Shown here piece after piece: positions 25,904 through 35,390 of a stretch of 64,000 nt of DNA. Where the stretch lies: positions 141,981 through 205,980 of the forward strand of contig CAWDMN010000046.1 of NCBI GenBank assembly GCA_963803155.1, read 5' to 3'. Source of the DNA: CAWDMN01 sp963803155. GTDB lineage: Bacteria; Acidobacteriota; Terriglobia; Versatilivoradales; Versatilivoraceae. The notes beneath the pieces were generated by a model, which searched no databases, was not told the DNA's origin, and saw only the letters and a list, made by a program, of their open reading frames with translations. The translations under genes were made by a program, and so were the position numbers. Every line of letters begins with the position of its first letter. The first letter of the stretch is position 1.

Positions 25904-28168
25904 TTACCGCGCAACTCTCGACAAAGTCAGGCGAGTTAATGAATAGGGAGGCAACGTAATCTGCCCCTTCCCATTCCGCAGCTGAAGTCTGGAGGATTGA
26001 GGTGTGATCTTCTCCGGCTCTTCCATGGTGTTGCGGTCGTACATGGTTTTACCGGCCAAGGTTACGACGCTTGCCTCCGGCGCCGCCGGGAATTTCCCAA
26101 GGTCAAGATCGAGCGAAATTGGTCCCGTTTGGCTGCCCCGATGGATGAGCATGATGATCAACGCCGACTCATCATGGCTCAAGACCGCCATGGCATCCAA
26201 AAGGGGGATATTTTTCATGGGGGCGATTTGCCCGAACGTGTGCTCGGTCGAGTAAGTGCCACTCTGCATTTCGACCGCCACGCGTGTGCCGCCGGACAAG
26301 GCCCTTCCCATCCAATACCCGTAATAACAGGGATTCGCCCAGACCCGTTCTCTTCTCTTCTCCAATCCACCGCCATGATTTACCGTCGCCGAATGAGTGA
26401 ACATCTCGACAAAATCACCCATGCGGATGGACTCGTTGATAATAGTGGCATCATATAGTGCTTCAGAGATTGTGGTGGGAGTGGGCATGGTTCTGGGTGA
26501 AAGGGCACTTGGATTCCCCTCCTCGATCTTCCCCGAGAAACCGGCAAAAAGCTGGGTCTCGGTGATGGCCAGACGCGGATTTTGGACTCCGACAGCCAGG
26601 AGGCGCCGCCGCAGGTCGCGGTACTCTCTGCCCAGTTGTTGGTGCTGTCCCATGAAGGCATGGAACAACTCGTGCGGATTTGTCTTAGCAGTCACCGGTC
26701 CACCGGTCAATATGTGGTCTGTAACAATGCGCAAATTCGATCCCGCAGCCTCCACGAGAGCCATGTTCCAACTATTGTCCTGATAATCCCGCTGGCCGCA
26801 GGCCAACAACTGAATGGCGGGATCGGCTGCTTTCATCGCCTCGGCAAAGCGGGCAAAACGATCGACATAGCCCGCCGGAGTGGTCCAGCTAATCTGCCAG
26901 CGCCCCCAGACTTCATTGCCAACTTCCCAGTACTTGACGCCGTAAGGTTCAGGATGCCCATTGGCTGCGCGAAGACGCCCCATGGGCGTTTCCCCGGAGC
27001 CATTGCAGTATTCCACCCAGGCTGCTGCCTCTTCCGCCGTCCCATTGCCAGCATTGACGCAAATCATGGGTTCACATCCAATCGCTTTGCACAAGGCAAT
27101 GAATTCATCCGTCCCGAAAAGGTTGTATTCAAGGGCTCCCCAGGCGGGATTGGGCCTGGTTGGACGCTGATCGACGGATCCAATCCCGTCACGCCAGTGA
27201 TATCCGGAGACAAAGTTTCCGCCGGGCCAGCGCATCAGCGGCAGCTGGGCTTCTTGGTAAAAACGGATGATATCAGGATCCGCATAATTCACATGGTCAT
27301 CCGGGTAGAGCAATATTCCGTCGATCAGAAGATGTGCAGAAGCGGAAGCGGTCACCATAAAAGCAAATAACGCATCGGCTTTTGAATATGAACCGGGAGG
27401 AATGTTGAGAGTCCCGGTCGAAGTCGACCACATTTTCTCAATCTCCAAATTCTGAGATGCCAGCGTTCCCTTTACCTGGCCTTTCGCATCAAGCGCGGCA
27501 ATCGCCACCTCGATATTGGCTGTTGTCATGCTCCGGGAAATAATTCGAAATTGAAATTTTTGGGTCCGATGCAGCGGCAAATAGACAGGTTGATACAAGC
27601 CAAACCGCTTACCCGCTGGAACATCGCGGATTTCGATCCGCTGCGCTCGTCCGCCATAAGGCCCAACGTCTGGACTAAGCAATATAGACTCCTTGGGTCC
27701 CAAGCGGCTCCAACCAAAGGCCGCGCCGTCCTTATAGTCCTCCAATAAAGCCTCGACTGCCGGTATTCCGAGCCGACGGGAGTGTTCTCTGATCTGCCGT
27801 GAAATTTTCTCCAGATCGGTCCCTTCCTTAAAACCGCCATCAATCAAGCTGTCGCCCGCGGAAAAATGCCATTTCTCCATCGTCGGATTGACCAGAATCT
27901 GCGCATCAATCCCGTTGTAGATATTCTGTCCGAGATGCTCAGTAAACTTGCCGTACAACAAGGGATTCACGGGATGCGGAGACCGCGAATCCAAGTCAAC
28001 TTTCAGGATCGCCTTGGAGGAATTGTTGGAAGGGCTATGGCGAAAAAGTTGGATCTCGCCGGCCATGCCAAGCCTTGGCGCCATGCTTATGGACAACATG
28101 AGAAGAATTAAAAACCAGCAATCACGAGAAAGCGTTACCGAAATTGATTGATTTCTGGGCAGACTCAT
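25904..28168 (-). CDS. GH51 family alpha-L-arabinofuranosidase, exported
   Basis: Retaining exo-hydrolase of about 754 aa that releases arabinofuranose from arabinan or arabinoxylan. The N-terminus has a signal segment (CWFLILLMLSISMAPRLGMA); a carbohydrate-binding-like beta domain then precedes the TIM barrel. The barrel shows LMRWPGGNFVSGYHWRDGIG, the acid/base in YWEVGNEVWG, and the nucleophile in LAITETQLFAG, followed by a C-terminal beta domain. AAAGGAA precedes ATG 28168, which I prefer over an upstream in-frame extension. It stands alone between a CheY-like gene and a gene-poor stretch. Confidence 0.92.
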   Translation of the reverse strand: MSLPRNQSISVTLSRDCWFLILLMLSISMAPRLGMAGEIQLFRHSPSNNSSKAILKVDLDSRSPHPVNPLLYGKFTEHLGQNIYNGIDAQILVNPTMEKWHFSAGDSLIDGGFKEGTDLEKISRQIREHSRRLGIPAVEALLEDYKDGAAFGWSRLGPKESILLSPDVGPYGGRAQRIEIRDVPAGKRFGLYQPVYLPLHRTQKFQFRIISRSMTTANIEVAIAALDAKGQVKGTLASQNLEIEKMWSTSTGTLNIPPGSYSKADALFAFMVTASASAHLLIDGILLYPDDHVNYADPDIIRFYQEAQLPLMRWPGGNFVSGYHWRDGIGSVDQRPTRPNPAWGALEYNLFGTDEFIALCKAIGCEPMICVNAGNGTAEEAAAWVEYCNGSGETPMGRLRAANGHPEPYGVKYWEVGNEVWGRWQISWTTPAGYVDRFARFAEAMKAADPAIQLLACGQRDYQDNSWNMALVEAAGSNLRIVTDHILTGGPVTAKTNPHELFHAFMGQHQQLGREYRDLRRRLLAVGVQNPRLAITETQLFAGFSGKIEEGNPSALSPRTMPTPTTISEALYDATIINESIRMGDFVEMFTHSATVNHGGGLEKRRERVWANPCYYGYWMGRALSGGTRVAVEMQSGTYSTEHTFGQIAPMKNIPLLDAMAVLSHDESALIIMLIHRGSQTGPISLDLDLGKFPAAPEASVVTLAGKTMYDRNTMEEPEKITPQSSRLQLRNGKGQITLPPYSLTRLTLSRVAR

Positions 28169-29388
28169 TTTGAATTCCTTTCGGGATGATCGTCGAAACG
28201 TATTGGCCAAAACCAACATAGTTGTTCCTTCCATTCTGGCGAGGTCCGATTAATTTCCTTGAAAATCTCTGACATACGGTGGCCAACGGTAGCATGCTTG
28301 AGTGATCACAGTCACCACCGAATATGTCGAAGGAGCACCACCACATAGAGGGACTCTTCGACAAATCGCCCTTTGATGGACGAACCGTCCATGCCGCATG
28401 GGAGCTCAAATGACATCGCCTCCGGGGCTCACGGGGTGAGGGAGGTCGCGCGCTCTTCCTCCAGCCGCAATGTGCATGATTTTGGCAAAAAGATAAGATT
28501 GCTCTCATAAGCGGCTTCCCATGCATATTGAGTATCCGCCACAAAAACCGCTGGATGGAATTCCTTTTGGCGGTGTCCTCATTTTGCAGCTCCGAAGAAT
28601 TTGCGGGCAAAAAAAGCGCGACTAAAAGAAAAAACTGCGATCTTCCGCTATGTTTGGGCGTCTTGGTTTGAGATTGGGTTTGTGAATCGATAAAATTGGA
28701 CTCATAAAGTGCATTATATTCAAATGGCTCGAAATTGAAAATCATATCAAGGACGATTCGCCATTGGCCAATGAAGTGGACAATTTCACGGTCATGGAAC
28801 ATCGGACTGCGCACATGTCAAACGTCATTTGTGGAGGAATCCAACGTTTGCGGAAATCGCATGGGCGGCAAGGCAAAAATGACCACCATAAGAAGCCCCC
28901 ATTCATCCCCGGGAAAGACAAGCCCCGCAGTTTGTCATGACATTTCTCCGGCGTCACGAGGCCGCGCAAAGCAGAGCGGCAGACCGATCGCCAACATGCC
29001 ATATATACCGAACAAAGCAGTATGCCCATGGTTTATAGTCAAGTAAATGGAATGTCCGTGGCATTTGACCGCCGGTTGGCGATTATAAATCTAAAAACTC
29101 CGGCACCCAGAAATGCCCATATCGAAGATGCGCCAAAGAACGTCTTCGGCCAGCCGCCGCAGGGATATTTCGGGTGGGTGACGGGAGAATACTGTAAATC
29201 CGATGCACCTTGTTTTTAGATTCTTCTTGTTGCTTCTGGAGTGTTATGTTAATTTTCAATCAATAGTCGCCCTCTATATCCCTGAGATACGAGCTTCAGG
29301 AAAAGAGGAACATTTTGGATGATGAACCTGTGAGCGGATGATCCTTTCTCGCTTTTGGGGAAGATTCTCTTTGTATTTGCATTAAACA
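28169..29388. other. Gene-poor stretch
   Basis: About 1.2 kb upstream of the GH51 gene. Frames up to 230 codons exist but have low-complexity, shadow-like composition and no ribosome sites. The region may be the decayed remains of an exported protein (two hydrophobic segments near 28560-28620 and 28900-29000 on the minus strand), but I recognise no family. A TGATCACAGTCAC motif is at 28303-28315. Confidence 0.4.
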
Positions 29389-29757
29389 TCAATTGCCCCT
29401 AAGATAATACACATCTCGTTGCCACCGAATCAGAAACAGATGAAGAGTTGTGTGTGTGATCTTCAGGAGATGGCTAATTTGTTCAGGTGAGAGAATTTGT
29501 GGGGCATGAATTGCGCCAGGATGAATATGGAAATCGCTCCCGCATGTTTCCACGTCTATTGGTGCGAGAACATCCGCAAATATTATTAAGCTCATTTCTC
29601 TGTCGCTCTTCATGATCATGAGCTCGAGCACAGAGCGACTTTTTGCAGGACCCATGTAGGCCATAAGCACTCGTTCTGAAAAACCATATTTTTTAACGGA
29701 ACGGGAAAAACCGGGACAAAACCGGTCAACCAATTCAAATAAAAACTGGTGTATCAT
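29389..29757 (-). CDS. Hypothetical protein
   Basis: A possible protein of 122 aa beginning MIHQFLFELVDRFCPGFSRS, mixed hydrophobic and charged, with no motif I know. Its ATG shares the bases CATG with the start of the Hfq-like gene on the other strand, so the two would be transcribed back to back with no spacer. That arrangement makes one of the two starts suspect. The composition is protein-like but support is weak. Confidence 0.4.
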   Translation of the reverse strand: MIHQFLFELVDRFCPGFSRSVKKYGFSERVLMAYMGPAKSRSVLELMIMKSDREMSLIIFADVLAPIDVETCGSDFHIHPGAIHAPQILSPEQISHLLKITHTTLHLFLIRWQRDVYYLRGN

Positions 29758-30094
29758 GAGAAACAATTATGAGGGAGATTACCTCACCAATCGCAAGCTG
29801 ATTCGTCCCTCCTTGGCGGATTTAAAAGACAAAATGACCATCCGGGCTCAAAAGAAAAAGCCGGCCCCGCAAGAGCAGACCAATGCGGAAAGTTTCTATT
29901 ATCTAAAGCAAATGCAGAACCGCACGCCGATGGTGGTGATTTTGCACGATGGGCAGGAATTGCGCGGGATTATCGAATGGTATGATAAAACTTGCATCAA
30001 GGTCAACCGGGTTGCCGATCCAAACCTGATGGTTTTTAAACATGCCATCCGCTATATGTACAAACAAGATGAAGACAAATCCAACGATGAGTAG
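29756..30094 (+). CDS. Hfq-like Sm-fold RNA-binding protein with N-terminal extension
   Basis: A protein of 112 aa. Residues about 45-105 match the Sm/Hfq fold: YYLKQMQNRTPMVVILHDGQ corresponds to the first helix and Sm1 strands, LRGIIEWYDKTCIKVNRV continues, and VFKHAIRYMYK carries the KHAI signature of Hfq Sm2. Instead of starting at the helix as Hfq does, it has about 40 extra basic residues rich in Lys, Gln and Pro (KDKMTIRAQKKKPAPQEQ). The C-terminal tail is short and acidic. A role in sRNA pairing and mRNA control is likely if it forms a hexamer. miaA, the usual neighbour of hfq, is absent. Confidence 0.75.
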   Translation: MRNNYEGDYLTNRKLIRPSLADLKDKMTIRAQKKKPAPQEQTNAESFYYLKQMQNRTPMVVILHDGQELRGIIEWYDKTCIKVNRVADPNLMVFKHAIRYMYKQDEDKSNDE

Positions 30095-30384
30095 ACATCC
30101 GCAAGTTTCAATTCGCAAAGAATTTTTTGGTGGCCCATTCCCCAAAAGCATGAATTGAGCTTGGGAGAGCTTCCGCGAGAACTCGGCCCGCTTTTAGGAA
30201 ATCTTAGATGTGGATATTTGAAGATTAGCTCCAAATCATGGAAATTTTGATATATCCTAAATTTATATGGGACGGGCGGATGTTACTTAATTCGCCATCC
30301 GCGGACCCCCAAAAAAAGCCCCAAGCATGCTCCTGAAATGCTGGCTTGCCAAACCGGCATAAGACGGCATGAAAATTCCCCGAG

Positions 30385-31521
30385 ATGATCCAACCTGAGA
30401 TAAGACATTCTTTTCCAAAATCGAGCCAGAATATTTTTTACGTTTTTTTGATATGCCTTGGACTCTTGGCGGGATGTACTGACCGGCCCGATCTCCCTCT
30501 GGTCCAATACACCTATCACGCCTTTATTTCAAACCGTGGATCGGGAACGGTCTCCGTCATTGATTTAAATAAATTCACGACAGTCAAAACCCTCAAAGCG
30601 GGAAAAATTCCTGGCCCTATCGCCGCGAATCCCAAACTTGAACAGGTGTGGTTTGGAAATTTGGAGTCGCATTCCGTTTCCGTTGTGGATTCCAAATCCT
30701 TGAACATCATAAGAACCATTCTCGTGGGCAGAACCCCGGTGGATATTCAGTTTTCGGCGGATGGCCAAACTGCTTATGTAGTCTGCCAAGGTTCCAACGC
30801 TATTTATCTGGTGGATTGCGCTCAATACGCCGTCAGGGGAAATATCTCGACGGGCCGCGGTCCCTGCAATATCCGGCTGGCGAATGGCGACCGACAACTC
30901 TGGGTTTCCCACTATGTGGACAATACCGTGGGGATGATCGATTTGAATTCGGGAAAAATGGAGATTATTTTGCCGGTGGCGGCTGGTCCTTCTTCACTGG
31001 TGGTCCTTCCCGACCAATCGAAGCTCTTCGTTAGCTGCGCCGGAAGCAGTCAAGTCTGGGCGATTGACCTAAAAACCCGGCAGTTGATCAATCCGATTCC
31101 TGTCGGGCAGACCCCCATGCAAATGGTATTAAAACCTGACGGAGGGGAAATTTATGTTAGTAGTTTCGATACCGATTCCGTCCAGATCATCAACACCAAT
31201 ACCAATGCTCCAAATGGCATTTTTCAAGTGGGTAAGAACCCCATATGCGGAGTGATGTCCAAAGACATGCAACGGCTGTATGTGGCCAATTATGGATCTA
31301 ACAGCGTCGCGATTCTTGATCCCGCCAATCGCCAGGTACTCGATTCGATATTGGTGGGTATGCAACCTTCCGCGCTTTACCTCACCCCGGATGACATTTA
31401 TCTACTCGTCTTAAACTCCAAGTCCAATGACCTTTGGATCTTCCTGGCCACTCCAGCCTCAGCCAACCTCTATGCAATTATCAATGTGGGCCAGGATCCC
31501 TTCGCTCTCGCGATTAAATAA
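30385..31521 (+). CDS. Lipoprotein with YVTN/NHL-type beta-propeller
   Basis: A protein of 378 aa. The N-terminal signal ends in a lipobox (LGLLAGC, Cys about 31), so it should be membrane anchored and periplasmic or surface exposed. The rest is a series of about seven repeats of the YVTN type, each with a form of VWFGNLESHSVSVVDSKSLN, AYVVCQGSNAIYLVD or RLYVANYGSNSVAILD followed by VGxxP. Such propellers bind proteins or, in PQQ-like enzymes, cofactors; no catalytic residues are evident. It stands alone, and a long hairpin follows its stop codon. Confidence 0.88.
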   Translation: MIQPEIRHSFPKSSQNIFYVFLICLGLLAGCTDRPDLPLVQYTYHAFISNRGSGTVSVIDLNKFTTVKTLKAGKIPGPIAANPKLEQVWFGNLESHSVSVVDSKSLNIIRTILVGRTPVDIQFSADGQTAYVVCQGSNAIYLVDCAQYAVRGNISTGRGPCNIRLANGDRQLWVSHYVDNTVGMIDLNSGKMEIILPVAAGPSSLVVLPDQSKLFVSCAGSSQVWAIDLKTRQLINPIPVGQTPMQMVLKPDGGEIYVSSFDTDSVQIINTNTNAPNGIFQVGKNPICGVMSKDMQRLYVANYGSNSVAILDPANRQVLDSILVGMQPSALYLTPDDIYLLVLNSKSNDLWIFLATPASANLYAIINVGQDPFALAIK

Positions 31522-31553
31522 GGTGTTGAGGTTGAATTTCCAGGGCCTCCGGA

Positions 31554-31623
31554 AAGGGGTAAGCGTCCATTTTTCATCACGGCCCCTCTCTAGAATGTGG
31601 AGATAAATGGACGCTTGCCCCTT
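31554..31623. repeat. Long hairpin after the beta-propeller gene
   Basis: AAGGGGTAAGCGTCCATTT at 31554 pairs with AAATGGACGCTTGCCCCTT ending at 31623, with one mismatch. No T-run follows, so it may be a repeat element rather than a simple terminator, although its place 33 bp after a stop suits termination. Confidence 0.65.
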
Positions 31624-32683
31624 ATGCAATTTGGCAATAGTAATTAATGAGAATTCCGCTCAGATGGTTTCGGCATTTGACCATTCCGATAGCACGCCCA
31701 ACTTCCTGACCAGTTTTGATTAAAAGATTTTCCAACCCTTGATGATTTCGCTCTTCATGATAATGGCAAATGTCCTCGCGAAGAGATATCGTGCACTTTC
31801 TGTTGGCGTACGCATGCTCACCAGAAACTCACCCAGCGGCTGATGCCCGAACACTCGCTTCAGGCATATCGCCCGGCAGGTAAACGCTCGAATTTATACG
31901 GCCTGTCCGGACTTCGACCAGTATCGTAATTAAGACATAGACGATGCCAATTTCAATAAGGCCATTGACTGGGCGACTAACGCCGCATGAATTGCTTCTC
32001 ATCAACTATTTGTCCCTGGATCCTCTGTTTATCGCTCCCCCAAGCCTAGTTAGCTTTTATATCAGGCGTTCTGGATTCCGCACCGATTAGCGAAATAATC
32101 CCTCCTAATAATTCCTTTTAGAATTCCCAAAATCGTTCCCGCATCAAATCAGTCCTCGCGCCCGGCTTTTTTCGAAGTGCTGGATTACAGGATTCTCGAC
32201 CCGGCGCCGGGATTGATAGAACTCAAGGTCTTATCCAATGCCGCGAATGTTTGGGCGGAATACCACGGTATTATTTTCGAGAAGCTGCATAAAAAAGCTA
32301 TACTCCATACGGTGCTTTTTCAGGGAGGAGTTTGCATAAAAGGCTTTTGTCGCCAAAAAAGTTATGCCAACATAACTGGGTAAGCCCATCAGTCCCGTTC
32401 AAAAATCGCTATCCGAATTGCTCCTCCAAATCTGTAATTGCTATGAGTGGTCCTCATTTGAATTTTGTACGCTGTTGGATTGCCCAAGGAATGAGCGGAA
32501 ACCGTGTGCGAGGCGAACCGCCGCGATTTTGACTTGCGTGATCTAGGCGAAAAGTTGTTAACTGTTCGGGTATGATCACAGTCACAACTTTTACGGGGTT
32601 CAATGAATGAACTAAAAGAGAGAGAACGGTCTGTAGTGAAACTCAAAGCTGAAAACAATCCAATCCATTATGAAAGGACAAAC
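31624..32683. other. Gene-poor stretch
   Basis: About 1.06 kb, AT-rich, with many stops in every frame. A 68-codon frame at 32177-32383 has plausible composition but no ribosome site or known motif. It may be a decayed gene. A second copy of TGATCACAGTCAC lies at 32573-32585, about 110 bp upstream of the next gene. Confidence 0.4.
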
Positions 32684-34132
32684 ATGAAAGCACAGAACCT
32701 GGGGAGTTGCCTGGCTAACTTGGGGACGCCGGACATGAACAATCCCCTTTCTTCGGTTTTTTCCCGTCGTGACTTGTTGAAGACCACCGGCCGACTGGCG
32801 GCTGCCTCCGCCCTGGCCGGTGTGGCGCTGCCCTCGGTCCACGCCGCGGGTAGCGATCTGATCCAGCTGGCCCTCGTAGGCTGTGGCGGCCGGGGCACCG
32901 GTGCCGCGATCGACGCGTTGTCCACCCAAAGCGGTCCGATTAAACTCGTCGCCTTGGCCGATGTGTTTGCCGAGCGGCTCGCAAGCAGTGTGGGCAGCCT
33001 GAAGGAGCAGCGAAAGCTCAGCACCAAGGTGGACGTGCCGGCCGACCGCCAATTCATCGGATTCGACGCCTACAAGAAGGCGATGGATTGCCTGAAAGCG
33101 GGCGACGTGGTCATTTTCGCCACCCCGCCCGCTTTCCGCTGGGTTCACTTCACCTATGCGATTGAGAAGGGGCTGAACGTCTTCATGGAGAAGCCGGTGA
33201 CCGTAGATGGTCCCACCTCGAAGCGCATGTTCGGGCTGGCTGAAGCCGCGGCGAAGAAGAACCTCAAGGTGGGCGTGGGCCTGATGTCCCGCCATAGCCG
33301 TCCGATGGAGGAACTGGCCAAACGCGTGCAGGACGGTGAGATCGGAGACATCATTCTCGAACGGGGCTATCGCATGCACGGACCGCTCGGTTACTTCGAG
33401 TCATTGCCCAAGCCTGCGGGAATCAGCGAACTCCTTTACCAGGTCCAGCGTTTCCACAGTTTCATCTGGGCCAGCGGCGGGAACTATAGCGATTTTTACA
33501 TCCACGGGATCGATCATCTGAGTTGGATGAAAAACGCCTGGCCGGTCAAGGCCCAGGCGCTGGGCGGTCGCCACTACCGCCAGAGTCCTGAGGGGATCAC
33601 GTACGTGGACCAGAACCTCGACACCTACTCGGTGGAATATACCTATGCCGATGGGACCAAGTTCTTTTACGATGGCCGCTGCATGACGGGCTGCGAAAAT
33701 TTCTATGCAAGTTATCTCCATGGCAGCAAGGGTTCGGCAATCGTTTCCAAGACCGGCGACATCGGGATGCCCTCCAGCCTTTACAAGAGCCAGAGCCTGA
33801 AACGCGCGGACCTGATCTGGGAGTCTAAAGTCAAGCCAGGTGAGGAAAATCCCTATCAGAATGAATGGAACGACCTGATCGACGCCATCCGCAATGGCAA
33901 GCCGTACAACGAAGTGAAACGCGGCGTCGAAACCAGCCTGGTGACATCCATGGGACGCATGGCCGCTCATACCGGAAAGGAGATTACCTTCGAGCAAATG
34001 CTCAACTGTGAGCACGAAATGGCCCCGGGCTTAGACCAGTTGACGATGGATTCGCCGGCGCCATTGAAGGCCAGCCCCGATGGAAGATATCCCGTCCCGC
34101 AGCCGGGTATCGTCAAGGACCGTGAATACTGA
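32684..34132 (+). CDS. Tat-exported Gfo/Idh/MocA-family oxidoreductase
   Basis: NAD(P)-binding sugar oxidoreductase-like protein of 482 aa. Tat signal: SRRDLLKTTGRLAAASALAG at about residues 28-47. The Rossmann motif is LALVGCGGRGTGAA and the catalytic-lysine motif is FMEKPVT, followed by the GFO/IDH/MocA C-terminal alpha/beta domain. AAAGGA precedes ATG 32684; a 27-residue upstream extension would bury the Tat signal, so I reject it. Exported members are frequent in PVC bacteria and their substrates are mostly unknown. The gene is visibly richer in G and C, especially at third positions, than its flanks. Confidence 0.92.
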   Translation: MKAQNLGSCLANLGTPDMNNPLSSVFSRRDLLKTTGRLAAASALAGVALPSVHAAGSDLIQLALVGCGGRGTGAAIDALSTQSGPIKLVALADVFAERLASSVGSLKEQRKLSTKVDVPADRQFIGFDAYKKAMDCLKAGDVVIFATPPAFRWVHFTYAIEKGLNVFMEKPVTVDGPTSKRMFGLAEAAAKKNLKVGVGLMSRHSRPMEELAKRVQDGEIGDIILERGYRMHGPLGYFESLPKPAGISELLYQVQRFHSFIWASGGNYSDFYIHGIDHLSWMKNAWPVKAQALGGRHYRQSPEGITYVDQNLDTYSVEYTYADGTKFFYDGRCMTGCENFYASYLHGSKGSAIVSKTGDIGMPSSLYKSQSLKRADLIWESKVKPGEENPYQNEWNDLIDAIRNGKPYNEVKRGVETSLVTSMGRMAAHTGKEITFEQMLNCEHEMAPGLDQLTMDSPAPLKASPDGRYPVPQPGIVKDREY

Positions 34133-34204
34133 GCATCGGATGAGCTAACCACTCTGCCTGACCGAAAAACCTGGCAGCCTTGGATTTCTAACAATTTAAG
34201 TAAC

Positions 34205-34246
34205 CGTTCAGGGGGAATCCTTCGGGTGCAGTTCCCCCCCCTGAAC
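34205..34246 (+). terminator. Putative terminator hairpin
   Basis: CGTTCAGGGGGAA and TTCCCCCCCTGAACG form a long GC-rich stem with a loop of about 15 bases, 72 bp after the Gfo/Idh/MocA stop. There is no following T-run. The next 410 bp, to 34659, have no supported gene; an open minus-strand frame at 34414-34656 looks like a repeat rather than a protein. Confidence 0.6.
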
Positions 34247-34659
34247 GATTGCCAACTGAGAAGAGTTGTGAGCTTTATCCGGCTCTTGCTTGTGCTTCGC
34301 CAAAACTAGATTTGCATGAAAATATTGTGTTTGCCCTTTGGCATTTAGCGGCAATGCAATTTAATTTTATGTCAAGATGGAGTTTTGGCGAGGGACAGGG
34401 GATTCATTGACGCTTACGGAGAGAGCAAATAGATCCACCCGGCATTTCTCGATCTCGATCCCGCCTGGCCTAGCAGTGGGTCATCCGATGCTTCGCACGA
34501 CTCTCCGCCCTGCCTTGCAAGCCGCATTGCCTGTGCGAACGCGCGCGGCGTGACTTCGTCACACACACGCCGTTTCGCCTTTTTGCTTCGGCGATTCCTC
34601 AAAGGTTTCCAACAGGCAATTTTATTACGAAGCCTAACCGGTAAAAATGGAGGCACCCT

Positions 34660-35109
34660 TCAGGGTGTTTTTGAATTGATTTTGTCCTTGATTACTTCCT
34701 CAATTTTGATCCGCGTGATATGCCAGTGGGAATCATGCCAAAGTACTTTTCCGCGATGGATCAAAATCAATTGAGGAGACTCGTGTTTGATCCCCAGCCG
34801 ATTGGCAATTTCCAATGAAACGGGCCGTTCTTCAATGACGCGAACCATCGCAAATTCGAAACCATTTGGTTTAGTATTCACGAAACTCTGAAACTCACTG
34901 AAGGCTTTGGCACTGATGGGGCAGCTCGTGCTGTGCTTGAAGAGGAATAGAGGCATTTCTTGAGACTGCAGCAGGATCCTTTCAAAATCACCATTGGATT
35001 TAAGTAAAACGATATCCCCCATTTTTTGTTCCCTTCCACAGGCCGGCAAAGACAGTAGAAACAGAAAAATGAAAACCGGCCTCACCCAAACAATTTTCAA
35101 CCTATTCAT
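34660..35109 (-). CDS. Monothiol bacilliredoxin-like (YtxJ family) lipoprotein
   Basis: A protein of about 149 aa with a lipoprotein-type signal (FIFLFLLSLPACGREQ, lipobox cysteine about 25) followed by a thioredoxin-fold domain. Its active-site region LFKHSTSCPISAKAFSEFQ matches the YtxJ (DUF2847) family, whose single CPIS cysteine is linked to bacillithiol in Firmicutes. The rest (AMVRVIEERPVSLEIANRLG, then SPQLILIHRGKVLWHDSHWH) follows the family pattern. Known YtxJ proteins are cytosolic, so a lipid-anchored form is unusual. ATG 35109 is used; GTG 35115 is the alternative. A duplicated repeat lies upstream. Confidence 0.85.
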   Translation of the reverse strand: MNRLKIVWVRPVFIFLFLLSLPACGREQKMGDIVLLKSNGDFERILLQSQEMPLFLFKHSTSCPISAKAFSEFQSFVNTKPNGFEFAMVRVIEERPVSLEIANRLGIKHESPQLILIHRGKVLWHDSHWHITRIKIEEVIKDKINSKTP

Positions 35110-35220
35110 CGCCACTCACCCCCACCAAGAAAATGCAGGGTTGAACAGATTCGACAAAGAAAACCTTTTTTGATTTTCCCCAAAAGTCAGGTGTGATTCC
35201 CACCAGCTTCTTTGATCGGT

Positions 35221-35390
35221 AAAAGTTGACGATTTCGAATCTTGTTTTTTTGCCACCATCTTTGTCGATTCCTAAAAGCTGGGACGAAGTCGCGCTAGTT
35301 TGCTTGAGCCGCAAAAGTCGACGATTTTGAGTCAAGTTTTGGATTGGGAACCAGCGAGTCCCTATAGTACGGGACGAAGTCCCGCTAGTT
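35221..35390. repeat. Tandem duplication of an 80-bp element
   Basis: Two units start with AAAAGTYGACGATTT (35221 and 35313) and end with GGGACGAAGTCSCGCTAGTT (to 35300 and 35390). Middles differ, so the duplication is old. The second unit contains the stop codon of the TPR gene (35385-35387). Confidence 0.7.

Noticed and set aside
28122..28814. 230-codon minus-strand frame upstream of GH51
   Set aside because: It overlaps the GH51 signal sequence, has scattered Cys/Trp/Arg composition and no recognisable domain; treated as a chance frame or relic.
34414..34656. 80-codon frame rich in Arg, Ala and Ser
   Set aside because: No start signal or homology I recognise; its composition looks like a translated intergenic repeat.
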